Below, in pieces: positions 22,553 to 35,403 of a stretch of 64,000 nucleotides of DNA. The first letter of the stretch is position 1. Every line of letters begins with the position of its first letter. The DNA lies in the NCBI GenBank assembly GCA_933228895.1, contig CAKOGI010000047.1:1-64000 (forward strand), given 5' to 3'. The translations under genes were made by a program, and so were the position numbers. This DNA comes from Platycnemis pennipes. Lineage: Eukaryota; Arthropoda; Insecta; Odonata; Platycnemididae. The notes under the pieces are model-generated. The model saw only the letters and a list, made by a program, of their open reading frames with translations, was not told the DNA's origin and ran no database searches.

Positions 22553-23220
22553 AAAATATTGTCCAATGATTTAACTAACAATTGCCAATCACTGCTACGT
22601 TCATTAAAAAAAATTATAAAAAAAAATATTTGCGAAAGGAGCCCTGTGAATGACTGATCGATTACCAAATCGCGCTCAGCTTCCACAAAGCAGCGTGTTT
22701 CCATGGTTACCCATTGTGGCGTCATACATAGTATTGTTGTGCCGACAATGCACAACAATCATTACTCTCCTGCCATTGGATTAAAATGCTTATTGTTATC
22801 CAATTGTCGTTGTTCACAGCAATGAGCGCCCATCGTCGTTGTCATGGTGGAGCGCTTCAATGTATTTCGACATATTCTCGTACGATCGTCCACACACAGC
22901 ACGTACAACGTGAAATCCGGTTAATACTAAGTTTCGACTCCTTGTTATTTCTCTAGTTACCATCATTTTCATCAACGTCCTTCATCTCAGACGTAATCGG
23001 AGTGTTTTCGCCAATTTCGTTTGTCATTTATTCCATATTTTATTTTTAGTCCTTCAAGCCGTTCGGCTAGTGGATATTTTGCAATGTACGTCATAATTTT
23101 ATTTTCCTCTTCCAGGCATTAAGAAAAAAAATTTTTTTTTTTACTTTCTTGCGAGGCATATTTTTCTCCTAGTATTTCTCGTGCTCTACTCTCATGAGGT
23201 ACACTCTTTGTTATCGTTCT
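22553..23220. other. H4-H2A convergent intergenic region, repeat A
   Basis: AT-rich, with A-runs near 22606-22629, several GACAATG, CAACAAT and TTGTCG motifs at about 22735-22815, and an A/T run at about 23124-23142. On the H2A side, a CAAAGAG word lies about 10 nt past the H2A stem-loop on the minus strand, which fits a U7 snRNA histone downstream element. There is no gene. Confidence 0.75.
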
Positions 23221-23236
23221 GGTCCTTAAAAGGACC
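23221..23236 (-). promoter_or_regulatory. Histone mRNA 3' stem-loop, H2A repeat A
   Basis: On the minus strand this is GGTCCTTTTAAGGACC, a perfect 6-bp stem, 23 bp after the stop. A purine-rich CAAAGAG follows at about +10. Confidence 0.95.
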
Positions 23237-23259
23237 TTTTACTCAACAAAGCTGGTGGC

Positions 23260-23870
<611 letters not shown>

Positions 23871-24242
23871 ATGCCACCCAAAACCAGCGGAAAGGCTGCC
23901 AAGAAGGCGGGCAAGGCGCAGAAGAACATCTCCAAGGGAGACAAGAAGAAGAAACGCAGGAGGAAGGAGAGCTATGCCATCTACATCTACAAGGTGCTGA
24001 AGCAGGTCCACCCCGACACCGGCATCTCCAGCAAGGCCATGAGCATCATGAACAGCTTCGTCAACGACATCTTCGAGAGAATCGCTGCCGAAGCATCGCG
24101 TCTCGCTCACTACAACAAGCGATCCACCATCACTTCCCGGGAGGTGCAGACGGCCGTCAGGCTCCTGCTCCCCGGTGAGTTGGCCAAGCACGCCGTCTCC
24201 GAGGGGACCAAAGCTGTCACCAAGTACACCAGCTCAAAGTAA
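23871..24242 (+). CDS. H2B: Histone H2B, repeat A
   Basis: A 123-residue insect H2B ([18 protein letters not shown], basic [29 protein letters not shown], end [13 protein letters not shown]). The start is fixed by the MPPKTSGK terminus; about 70 codons open upstream in frame are promoter sequence. It forms the dimer with H2A. Its promoter is undisturbed here, unlike the copy in repeat B. The stem-loop follows 32 bp after the stop. Confidence 0.98.
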   Translation: MPPKTSGKAAKKAGKAQKNISKGDKKKKRRRKESYAIYIYKVLKQVHPDTGISSKAMSIMNSFVNDIFERIAAEASRLAHYNKRSTITSREVQTAVRLLLPGELAKHAVSEGTKAVTKYTSSK

Positions 24243-24274
24243 ATTCTTCCATCGAAGAATTCACTGCAAACAAC

Positions 24275-24290
24275 GGCCTTTTTTAAGGCC
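24275..24290 (+). promoter_or_regulatory. Histone mRNA 3' stem-loop, H2B repeat A
   Basis: GGCCTTTTTTAAGGCC has a 6-bp stem with a TTTT loop. Confidence 0.95.
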
Positions 24291-24678
24291 CTAATCCTTT
24301 CACGATATGTTCTGCTGAGATTGAGTTCACTTACCATGCTTCCCTTTCATCCTTTGCGCGTATCTTCGCACTCCCGCATGCCAATTTTTCGACGACGAGG
24401 AGTCAAAAAATGATGCCCAAAGTCCTCCTTGCACGTCCTGTGTCACCGCTCAATTGTTTTCCGCCGTTAACACTCTCCGTGCGCGCGTACATGTCGCCAT
24501 CGTTCAGAGAAACGCTCCGCGGCATGCGCTGCCCTGGCGGTTTCCATGGAAAAAAGGCGGGAAAGCGTCCCATAGTCCGTTGCTCCTGTTGCTAGGCGCT
24601 TCCCGTCCATAGCAACGCGCTCTTCGTCATAATTTGTGATTTTCCCGCCATTCCCGACCGTTAGGCACTGTTTCAAAC

Positions 24679-24830
24679 GGTGTCGGCAATTACATCCCAG
24701 ATGAAAGAGTTATCGTCATTGCTGAAGTGTGCGATTGCACATCGCGCACTATTGCGGCCTTTACGGAATGAAGTGAAAATAAAATTCCGTACAGATCAAC
24801 TATGAAGCCAGAAAGACGTCCTCGTCGATA
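24679..24830 (+). repeat. Dispersed spacer repeat, copy 2
   Basis: Begins with GTGTCGGCAATTACATCCCA and ends near AGCCAGAAAGACGTC. It is related to 25341-25490 and, more distantly, to 783-888. Confidence 0.8.
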
Positions 24831-25340
24831 GATACTGATATTCCACCATACATCCTTCCTCGGACGGTTCGCGACATACAATGTCGCCGCCTGCCAAGAA
24901 ACGGCGCGAAAAGAAACAATGTCAGTCGTAGCTGTTGCCACGCCGCGAAAAGAAACAAAGGAAGCCGTCACTGTCTCCACGCACTGCGGAAAGCTAAAAA
25001 GCATGGCCCTCTACGAGTGTTGAATGTCAATTCGCATACAATTACTTACAGAGTAAATTCTCATGCTGCATGCCGAGAGCACACAATCTTAATTCACTGA
25101 AAAGACGGATTGTTTCCCCGCGCGTTCATAGTTCAAACAGACAACAAGAAGGACAAAGTGTTCCAAGACATAAACCTCTCACAGTTTCCTTCGCGGTAAA
25201 TTACGAACACACCTTGTATCAAATGCTTCCAGCTGCCATAAGAACTTTAAACATGTACATGACACGTTAAACACACCATAGTCAATTCGAGTTAACGCCA
25301 CTTCACTCCTACTATCACGACGTGCTAAATACTGACTAAT

Positions 25341-25490
25341 GTGTCGGCAATTACATCCCAGATGAATAATTTATCAGAGACGTGCACCGATGAAACTTGC
25401 GATTGCACTATTGCGGCCGAAAAGGAAGGAAATTGAAATAAAAATCAGTTAAAATCAACAATGGAGCCAGAAAGACGTCGACGAACGCGG
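25341..25490 (+). repeat. Dispersed spacer repeat, copy 3, abutting a 5S fragment
   Basis: Same start and end words as the copy at 24679. It runs directly into the A-tract and truncated 5S at 25491, so repeat and 5S fragment may have been duplicated together. Confidence 0.8.
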
Positions 25491-25533
25491 AAAAAAAAAA
25501 AATTGCCAACGGCACCCGGTGTTCCCAGGCGGT
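25491..25533 (-). pseudogene. Truncated 5S rRNA (3' end only), repeat A
   Basis: The last 30 nt of the 5S gene (GCCAACGGCACCCGGTGTTC onward as read on +) plus the terminator T-run on the minus strand match the intact gene at 25855. Similarity then stops abruptly after CAGGCGGTC. It lacks the internal promoter boxes and cannot be a functional gene. Confidence 0.85.
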
Positions 25534-25790
25534 CCCGTGGGCAGGTGGATTCCAACAAACCTCAACCAAATTATACGCGCCTACCATAAGCATCGGGTGA
25601 TTTATGCAAAGGCGGAGGCTCGTCCTCGCCGTCCCAAACGTTCGACTTAGTCAATGTCCTGCATCTCCGCAATGCTGAACTACCTCACGGCAGATACAAT
25701 ATTTCCAGATGGTACGCCTGATACAGTGACTCTTATACGCTGCTTTAAAAATGTTATTATCGTAGAAGGAGATATGGAAACTCGGCTAGA

Positions 25791-25821
25791 TAGGGCTGCG
25801 GAGCGAAGCGGAGCAGCCCTA
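25791..25821 (+). repeat. Inverted repeat downstream of 5S, repeat A
   Basis: TAGGGCTGC (25791-25799) pairs with GCAGCCCTA (25813-25821). It lies just past the 5S terminator on the minus strand. Role unknown. Confidence 0.6.
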
Positions 25822-25838
25822 CCCAACCAAGCATACCG

Positions 25839-25854
25839 AAAAAAAAAAAAAAAA
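25839..25854 (-). terminator. 5S Pol III terminator, repeat A
   Basis: Sixteen A on +, so T16 on the transcribed strand immediately after the 5S 3' end, far more than the four T that Pol III needs. Confidence 0.9.
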
Positions 25855-25974
25855 TTGCCAACGGCACCCGGTGTTCCCAGGCGGTCACCCATCCAAGTAC
25901 TATCCGGGCCCAACGCTGCTTAACTTCGGTGATCGGACGAGAACCGGTGTTTTCAACGTGGTGTGGACGTTGGC
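25855..25974 (-). rRNA. 5S rRNA: 5S rRNA, repeat A
   Basis: An intact 120-nt 5S gene on the minus strand. The 5' GCCAACG and 3' CGTTGGC ends pair as helix I. The internal control region is present: box A-like GAAGTTAAGCAGCG and box C-like GGATGGGTGACCGCC, along with the conserved CTCGTCCGATCACCGAAG segment. It is transcribed by Pol III away from the spacer and toward H2B. Its place inside every histone repeat means it is amplified and homogenised together with the histones. Confidence 0.97.
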
Positions 25975-28663
25975 GAGAAAAGACACGCTCACATAAGCAT
26001 AAATGTTACGATGCATGGATGCAGATCCACGAAGACAAGTGAATGGAGTACGTTAGCAATCAAATCTATCAGTTGATTTATCCATCTCCGCCTTCAACAG
26101 TTCAGTATTTAATTAATATATTTTCTTTCCCATTGCATTTAATTCATTGAATCGCTTCCCTTGCTTTTCCACTGCTATTTTGAACCTGATTCACGTTGGA
26201 AGCCAATCTTAAAATTCATCCCTAAATCGTTATTTCCCAATCAAGCTGTGAAATACTTCCATTAAATTAATTACTACCTGTTCGACAATAATTGTTGAAC
26301 CTGATTCACGTTGAAAGCCATGCTTAAAGTTAAAATTCATTCTTAAAGTGTACATTTCTGCCGCCCTGTAAACACGGAACGCTAAAAATAAGGGCGAGAA
26401 TGAATTCTCGAGTGACTTATTCAACGCATTCTACAGTTCTCTCCACCGAGATGACACGAAGCATAGCTGCTATTAACAGTGACGAGAAAAGAATGAGAGA
26501 ACGCTATCATCCGCCTAACTTAACGATGGAATTGGGTACACACTGTCAATAGCTGCGTGAATATCCGTCACTCAAATTTTAACACGGCAGTGAAGGAATG
26601 AGACCAACTTTGTGGAATACAGAGCGGTTAAAACTGTAGTGCAACGAGGGCAGGACAAATTCCACCGGAACATGGTTCAGAAAGACATACGGGTGACTGC
26701 ATATGCCGTACCTCGCGAGCGTGGTAGGAAATTAATTTTCGACTCGCGAAAAGAAGAACTTTATGCAAAGATAGCAGGGAAGTAGGAACATAACATGTTG
26801 CAAAGGGCAAACAATTACCTATTTCTTAGCAATGCCGATGGATGATGAGGATAATTGTTATACCGTTACAGGTTAACTGACCTTGCCGATGATTTGGTAT
26901 TCGCAGCCCACTTTGACAATGTCACGCACACAAATCGCACTATTGTAAGGCCGAAAAGCAAGGAAATGAAGATAAAATTTCGTAAAAATCAAACATAGTC
27001 CTCTCTCCTCGCGGACGTCTTTCCGGCATTAATTCATTGCATCTTGCAATGCTTCATTCATGCAACCGACTGCACGGAGAATGAAATGTGAAAACTCACT
27101 TTCAAATGAAGATCACATGGGTGGACTGCTTCCATGGGACTCCGTAATTTCAGTCCGCCGGCTTCATTTCCGTGAGTACACAGCAGAGGTGAAGGAGGAA
27201 CGACATTTCCGTTGCTATGCAGTAGTTACCAAGGAACGCTCGAGCATTGTCGCTTGCAAATTTCAGCCAGCAATTGGATAGGTAGTTGATGTTTTTTAAC
27301 GGAATATCACGCTGTTCCCGGTCATGGCACAAGTAATCCATTCACGGAAAAATGAAAGGAAACTTATGAATGCCATCCATTGAGAAGTTCACGCATGCAA
27401 TGGTAACTGATTTCCTAGGAAGGACGAAAGTCGTCCGATTATTTCATGGAAAGTGCGTCGTCCCCTATGCGAAAAGTAGAAGTAACGTCACGTTTCAGGG
27501 AAACAAGTTCATTTACAATTTCTTCTAAGAAATTACACATGTGTGTTGTACCAGTTCCACAGTAATTCTTTCATTTTTTACCGTGCCCAAATTTTGCATA
27601 CCAACGTGAAGGTCATCGTACAGGTAAGACACACAACCATTATTAATTACAGTTAACGTGGTGGACGCGCTGTAAAGACGTCTGGTGTGTGGAATAACGA
27701 ATGGCGTTTCAAAGTGCAAAGTTGAAGGCAATGGAAAGTTTATAAGATTAACGGAATGAAAATTTCTACGTGTAACAAATAAGCCAGGTCGACGATAATT
27801 TTTTTCGCATCGCATGCGAGAAGGTGGTCATCGAAAATTCCATGACAGTGGTTCTGAAAATGTGAGGACGATCCGTAGTAAACTATGCGGTCGTTCGTAA
27901 AATAAACGGCAATTACTACCGTTAATGAAGCTGCTCTCGTCCCTCATTGATAAAAATTCCTGGGCGTTTCCCTAACGCGTAGAGTGCCTTGATTTTTACG
28001 GAATGTACACGTACACCCGGTGAGTACCAGAAAAATGAAGAATCCCGAGATATCGTCTTCATCACGTCTTGAGAGGATTTAATTCACCTATGAATTTAAA
28101 ATTGGGGGAAAGGGATAATTTTTGGTGCCTGGCATTGTTCTCCTGGTAAGTAAAATATGAAAGAATAGACGTGCGAGTTTCATTTCTGTTCGAAAATGAA
28201 AACAAATGTTACCTTTTGCAATCAATTTTCATTCCCTGGTCCGTAAACTGGGAAAATGTGATTTTTTGTTCGCTGTTCACGCCTTCCTCAGGCTGTTTAC
28301 ACTTTTGTTGCTAGGGACAATTTCCATTGTCATTCCGATATAGCTAATGCGTACTTCACTCACGCTTTACAACAATTGAATACGCTTATAACGCTTTCCA
28401 CGTAGACACGACATTCAGTATTCTTATTTTGTACATTGGATGCATATAATTAATGATCACCAGTAATCCGTTGTGCGAAGTGTCATTTTTTCTACGTTAA
28501 GAAATATTTTCACATTGTTTCCTTACTGGGTCATCGTTGCCGTTAATGAAAAGAATGAAATGAAAGCATTACTGAAGATAGGAGACAGATGAGAACGAAG
28601 GGAATTATTACCGAGACAGTCTTATCATCCATCCCCTTCCACGCAGGGAATCATCCGTTCTCT

Positions 28664-28682
28664 CCCCCCCCCCCCCCCCCCC
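28664..28682 (+). repeat. Poly-C homopolymer, repeat B (19 C)
   Basis: Nineteen C, with an extra CT just before the run compared with repeat A. Confidence 0.9.
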
Positions 28683-31330
28683 TCTCGCATCGCCTACGTT
28701 GTGTCACGATTTCTCGGCACGTTTTTGCCGCCTTTTCACCGCCGTCGTGTAACACGACACCGTCCCGGGAGCTGGCGCCGTCGGTGGGAAATGAAACTGA
28801 AATGACAATGTGCACATCGCTCTCTAAGGCAGGCTGGGAACGTGGAACTTCCACAATGTACGGGAAGCGTCAGAACAGAGGTTTTCGCTCGAAATAAGTA
28901 GTGCAAATGTTTTGCCTAGTCACACCTGAGACAATGTGTTCGTTCAATTTAATCGTACGCTGGGATTCACGAGAAATCAGCTACTTTTCCCGTATTCGTG
29001 CCTCACAAGAAGAAACAGCTCACTCTGAAGAAAAGCTTTGGAATTTCTGCGCGTAAAATTAAATGCATTTGACACAGAAGGACGAATTTCCACAGCAAAA
29101 AAAAACCGACTTTTTCTCACGGAAAAACGTGTCACTCAAAAGATATGCTAAAAACCGCCATTTCAGGAACTGATGACAACCCAGGGATATGTTTTTGACG
29201 ACAGTAGCGAATGCTGGGCTCATGACGTGGATTTCCAAAAGTCCTCGCACCCAACTAAATGCTATTCACAGTAGATGCAGTTCCACTGCCAAAATCCGGA
29301 ATCCACCAACAATGTAAGAGTTGCATTCACGTCTGCGTCGCACATTTGACAACGTGTGTATAGTGTTACTTTCATGGAAAGAATGATTTCATTACCACTG
29401 GTCGTGAACTCAATGTCATCAGAGCACAATCGAGGATTTCAGACGACAGGACAGGACAGCTGGGCATTTGATAATTCCCTGAGATTTCCAGGTTTTCCTG
29501 ACATAAGTTTTATTTTTCGAGAGGAAATGTAGATTATTTTCTCGTCAACTGTAAGAGGACGTTGGGTATGTATTTTATTTTGTGTGAATGAAAGTAAGTA
29601 TCATGGCTAATCTTGCATTTTGAGCAAAATAAACCAAATCCTGCACATTTGGAGGAAAATTAAAAAAAATCCAACATCGTACATTATTGTGCTGGCGCTC
29701 GGGAACAAGGTTACATGTTCGGTGAGAGTTCACCCCCTGCCACACACCTTAATGGTGGCTTGCAGGGTATTACGTAGATATAGATATTTTCATTGTCGAA
29801 ACACCTAACTACAGGCAGTCCCCGAGTTACGTACGTCTCGGATTGCCCAAAAAATCCGTACTGACATAAGTGAAAAATTTATCTAAAGGGATGCCGTAGA
29901 TTTACGAACGCGAGCACCAAAAAGTAAAATGTTCGTTTTAATACCTGCAGGCGGAGAAAATATCGAATAGCTGTCGAGGTTTCAACGAGGTACACAGAAG
30001 AAATTGGTAAATTTTTATCATCAATCTACCTGCAGTATTTTCGTTGCCACTAATTAATTTTCGTCGCAAAGTCGCGTAAAAAACATCTTATCTTCTACGC
30101 AACGGAACAATCTTCGTAACAGTTCATAGCGATATCGCATTTAAATTATTACGCTCACTCCATTACGATACGGCTTACTACGTAGTACGAAGCTACGTAA
30201 ATACACTGGCCCCGATTGTCATCAATTTTTAAATTGCAGCCAAAAGACATGTTGATATAAAATAAGAAAAAGTTGGAACAGAAATTATGTTGCAGAAAAG
30301 ACTTGGTTATTACCGTAATTGTTTATTTCAGGACTGACACTGAAAGCTGCTGTAATCAGCAAACACCTGGATTGAGATGCTATCATCATTACATGTCAAC
30401 ACGATATCCAAGGACGCCAGTTCTACGTAAAGAAAGTGAAATCAACGATCCACTTTCATAATTTACCTCCTAAATGTGCTTTCGCACATCCGTGGAATTC
30501 GGAGTTACAACATTACGCAACTTACGGCGAAATTATCGTTTACTTATGCAAATACATTAAATATAAAAATATGAGTTGTTGAATTTCGCAGGAAATAACT
30601 GAAGGAAATTGTCGGTAAATTTTCCTCACGTTTCTCCGCATCGATTGAAATCTCCGGAACACGGATTTAGTTTTGGAGAACGGACTTAATTTTCGGCTTA
30701 CGTACATTTCGACTTACTAAGATCCATTTCCTGTTTATTAGCAGTCTTATCGAGGCTTGAACAACTACTTTGTTTCTGTCGCTGAAAGCCGTTGCGACGG
30801 GCGGAAAGCACTCGGGGTCTTCTGATAGTAATGACATGCCTACTAAGAACAAAGATTATATATTCACGGGACAGGACTATGCATCGTACACAGTGTATGG
30901 AGAAATCATTGCAATCTCGGTAACTGCAGAAATGCTAAATGCAACACGGGAAATTTCACTATGAAACTGCCAGAAATGGCAATTATTTCCGTCGCTTTTT
31001 TACATATTCACACCACCGAAAATTCCTGAGTCGAAGTCATATTTCCAATGAATACACAATTCCCTGAGATTTCCAGGTTTTCCAGAGTGCTGGACACCCT
31101 TCAACAGAAAATCAAGTGCGGTTCCTTGTCGCTCCTAACGCCGACCTTGTGCTATCCCCTTTAAAGGCGGGAAATCATCGCCTTGCCGCCGGCTTCTCTC
31201 TCACCCCATCCAAGGTCCGTAAATATCGGGTCGTGACACGCATTTGTCTAATGTAATCCGCCATTTTGATTCGACTTCGCAGCGGGAATTCGAATTTCCC
31301 ATGCAAACAAACGTAGGTAATCGATGCAAA

Positions 31331-31690
31331 GAACCACGATTTGCTGTTTTACTACTGGAGACAGATCTATGAATTTTTTACTCTGCATAAAGGATATGAG
31401 GTCCCTTTGGAAGCAGTTCTCGCATCACACCCAGAGGTCGTGGGTTCGACTCCAAAAATCTTAGAAATCACACATCCACCGCGCGAACGTTCCATCGCCG
31501 TATTTACAAGGAACCACGATTTGCTGTTTTACTATTGGAGACAGATCTATGAATTTTTTACCCTGCATAAAGGATATGAGGTCCCTTTGGAAGCAGTTCT
31601 CGCATCACACCCAGAGGTCGTGGGTTCGACTCCAAAAATCTTAGAAATCACACGTCCACCGCGCCAACGTACCATCGCCATATTTACGGA
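31331..31690 (+). repeat. Two tandem tRNA-like 180-bp repeats, repeat B
   Basis: Same pair as at 5194-5553, with the same differences between the two copies, so the duplication predates the homogenisation of the array. Confidence 0.6.
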
Positions 31691-34600
31691 GAACCAGGAG
31701 AAGATACCAGACGGAGCAGATGCGTAGCAATGAAGAAAACGCCAGCTTCTACTGCGGAAGCAGGGCCAATACATGGAAAACGTTAAGTAATTTATTACGT
31801 TACACCGATTATGGTGATGTTATTGTAAAATAAGGAAAGAATGAGTTTCTTAAATCCGTTTTTTTTAGGTCTTCCTGGAAACGTAATGGGATTCTTTTTT
31901 TCTTTGCTTCTTCAAATAAATAATTGTATGCATTCCATTTCCGTGCCATCTCCAAAACTGGCATACTTTCCGTTAGCATACCTGCCTCTCGCCTACTGTC
32001 GACCAAAACATTATGTGCACTCCAAGGGTTCCTATATACTTAACGAAAGAACTACAGGAAATGTAATCGTATCAATATTTTGGCCGTTACATTCTACGTC
32101 AATTCATTTACAATTCTTTTTCTGAAAAGCCTTCACATCAAATTTAAATGCAACACAAACAAGAATGTTTTAAGCGTTTTCTACAACTTAAAGTATTTTA
32201 TTTTTAAAAGGAAACGATACTGCAATTAAATGTTATCATAAGCGTTGGCTCCGAGTGGTCGAACAAATGCTATTTCAATATCGTTGCAATCGTTACTTGT
32301 TAACACCCTTCACACTCGAGTGCGCATAATATTTTGGTCGAAAGTAGATTTCGACTGCGGCATTCCTCGAGAGTTACTAGCACGCACCGTCCATGTGAAT
32401 TATCGCCTTACTTTTCCTCCCAAGAATTAAAAGAAAAGCATATTAATAAATTGCAAGGCGTTCAAAGCGAATTTTAAACGCATAGCAACATCATCTGCCC
32501 CGCTATTGTTTCGAGGTAAGGGATCCAGTATGGCTTTGGTTTCGCCAACTCATGTTTCGTTCGGCCGCATGTCCTGCCGAGGTAGCCAGTCGAATAAATG
32601 GGACGATTTTTTTTGTCAGTTGCTCAACTCCGAATTCCTACACCACATGATCCGGAAATAATCCTTTCATGAACTAACTTTTGGTCTTAGGAGCGAAGAC
32701 AGAAAACGTACATGGAGGCAAAGCAAATGATTGGAAACCGTTAGCCGAATTGGGATGGGAATCGCTGTCACAACGCAGGCTGAATTATAATCTTCTAGGA
32801 AAATTTAAGGAGGGAAATTTCATTACTGACGTTAATCATATACTGCCGGCTCCGACTTATTACGGTAGGCTCGATAATTCTAATGAAAATGGACAGATTT
32901 AAAATGTAATTTTTTCCGCTTACGATTCCAGAGCAGAACGTTAAACATCGCGTAAATCGGTGGTAATTATGGAGGTCAGAGTAGGTCCATAGTATTTTTT
33001 TTTAATTACCTGCATGTTCAAATCAACGTGTGACTCACGTCCTTGTTTTGTAGTGTTCATTTTAGTTTGTTGCGTCATTGTTCCTGGTGTCTATGCACCC
33101 CCTGCCACACACCCCCGAGGTGGCTTGCTGTAAGAGTTGCATTCACGTCTGCGTCGCACATTTGACAACGTGTACTTAATGTTACTATCATGGAAAGAAT
33201 GATTTCATGATCACTGGTCATGAACTCAGTGTCATCAGAGCACAATGGAATGTCTCCAGCGCGGTTCCTCCTCACTCGAAACGCTGACCTCGCGCTTATC
33301 TCCCCTTTGAGATCCTCGCCTCATTTCCAAGAAACCGCGTTGCCACGTTTCCAGGAGACCGCGTTGCCACGTATCCCGCCTGCTTCTCCATAACTCCGAC
33401 CGCCGTCCATCGTCTTTAAAGGAAGGACTTGCTCGCCGGTTTAAGCAATTAATTAAGTGACACCAATTACGGAGATGTTATTGTAAAATAAGGAAAGAAT
33501 GAGTTTCTTCATAGACAACAGAGTACATTCTCGATGGATTATACAATCGATGTCTTTTGACATTAATGCGTCTGTTGGTTGAATAACTCAATAAGGAGAA
33601 TTCAATGACTCCCCGAATTATATTTGCAATGGATGTCGTTCGGCATTGAAACGCATTTTCAATAATCTCACACGATAGTAGAACATGGGCATAACACCGT
33701 GGAGTTTTTCTACAACTCACCAATTCCCGAAAAGAAAGTAGACGCGTATCGTTTCAACTTATTTTTCAATGTCGCACGACGCAAAAAAAATATATTTCGG
33801 AATCTCCGACACAATTACGTCTCCCTGAAAACCTACTGGGTTTCTTTTCCTTTTTATCTTCAAATTCTACGTTAATTAATTTAAAGAATTGTTTCTCAAA
33901 AGCCTTCAGATTATTTAACCCAAATTTTCGTTCGGCTCCGTGTGGTCGAAAAAATGGTATTTCCATATCGTTGCAATCCGTAGATATCCTAATGTTGCGA
34001 TGTAAAGAACGTAATTTAATGAACGATGTATTATAACGTCAGGATATGTATGGATTGCGACGCAATTAAAATAGCATTTGTTTGAAAATACAGAGTCGAG
34101 AAAAACGTTTCCGATGTAAACGTCAATTCTTGGTCTGATAAAATTCCGAAAGGTTATAGGTAACGCTGTTGAAATTTGTATAACAAAGTTTGAAGGGTTA
34201 AGCATTGTCGCATAGCATTTAAGAAAAAAACAGCTTTTACCGCGGAAGCAGGGCCAATACATGGGAAACGTTAAGTAATTCATTAAGTACATGTAGTGTC
34301 ACTAATAACGGTGATTTTATTATAAAATAAGGAAAGGATCATACAATCAACGTCTTTTGACATTAGTGCGTCTGTTGATTGAATATCACACGATAGTAGA
34401 ACATGGGCATAACAGTTTCTTTCCTGGGCTACAGCTCACCAAATATAGTACATTAAAAAATAGTAGATGAAAGCAACTGCGAAACGTTGTGAGAATTTGT
34501 AAAAAAGTCCTGCACGCATTGCCTCAAGTCCTGCGCATTGCATCCGGGAACGCACATGTCGGCACTGAAACATAATCCCTAGTGTCTTCGGCAGTCGGGA

Positions 34601-35382
34601 AAGTGAAACCGTAACGAGGACCACAATCCGATTTTTTTTTTTGGCCACGAACTCAATGTCATCAGAGCACAATCGAGGATTTCAGAGGACATCGGATCCT
34701 ACTCAGAACCAACGCTGACCTTGTGCTATCCCCTTTAGAGGCGGGAAATCATCGCCTTGCCGCCGGACGATGGTGCCATCGGCGGCAGCCCGGGAAGTAA
34801 TATCAAAGGAAGGCGGCAAGCATTGTTGCGGAGCAATGAAGAAAACGGCAGCTTCTACAGCGGAAGCAGAGCCAATACATGGGAAACGTGGTCCCCGGTT
34901 TAAGTAATTAGTGACACTAAGACAACAGAGTACATAGATGTCTTATGACATTGAATTACTCAGTAAGGAAAAGTTAATAACCCCCGAATAACGTTTGCAA
35001 TGGATGTCTTTCGGCATTGAAACGCATTTTCTTCAATCACACATACGATAAGCGTGGAGTTTTTGCTGGGCTACAAGTCAGCAATTGTCGAGAAGTGCGT
35101 ATCATTTAAACTTGTTATTAACGGCCGCAATGTATTTCGGAATCGCTTTGTAACTATAATGAAATGAAAGATGATAGGAAATAAAAAAAAAAGGAAATAA
35201 TTGATGAAAGAGATGCAGACGTGAACCTCTGTGAGAATTTGTACAAAAAGTGTGCACACGTGCACGCATAGCCTCAAGTCCAGCGCATTGCATCCGGGAT
35301 GTCTGTGGACATGTCGGAACAGGAACGGAATCCGTAGACTCATCGGCAGCGGTGATAGTGTATAGGGGAGGTGGACAGAAAA

Positions 35383-35403
35383 GCGCGCGCCGAAGGCGCG
35401 CGC
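35383..35403 (+). repeat. GC-only perfect hairpin, repeat B
   Basis: Unchanged relative to repeat A: 9-bp GC stem, GAA loop, T-runs after it. Confidence 0.7.

Larger units (their letters stand above)
24291..25490. other. H2B-5S intergenic region, repeat A
   Basis: No gene is supported. An inverted pair of E2F-like sites, GGCGGGAAA (24556-24564) and TTTCCCGCC (24641-24649), flanks an inverted GTTGCTA/TAGCAAC (24588-24594, 24610-24616). Two copies of a spacer repeat (24679-24830 and 25341-25490) share GTCGGCAATTACATCCCAGA, GCACTATTGCGGCC and AGCCAGAAAGACGTC. Confidence 0.7.
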
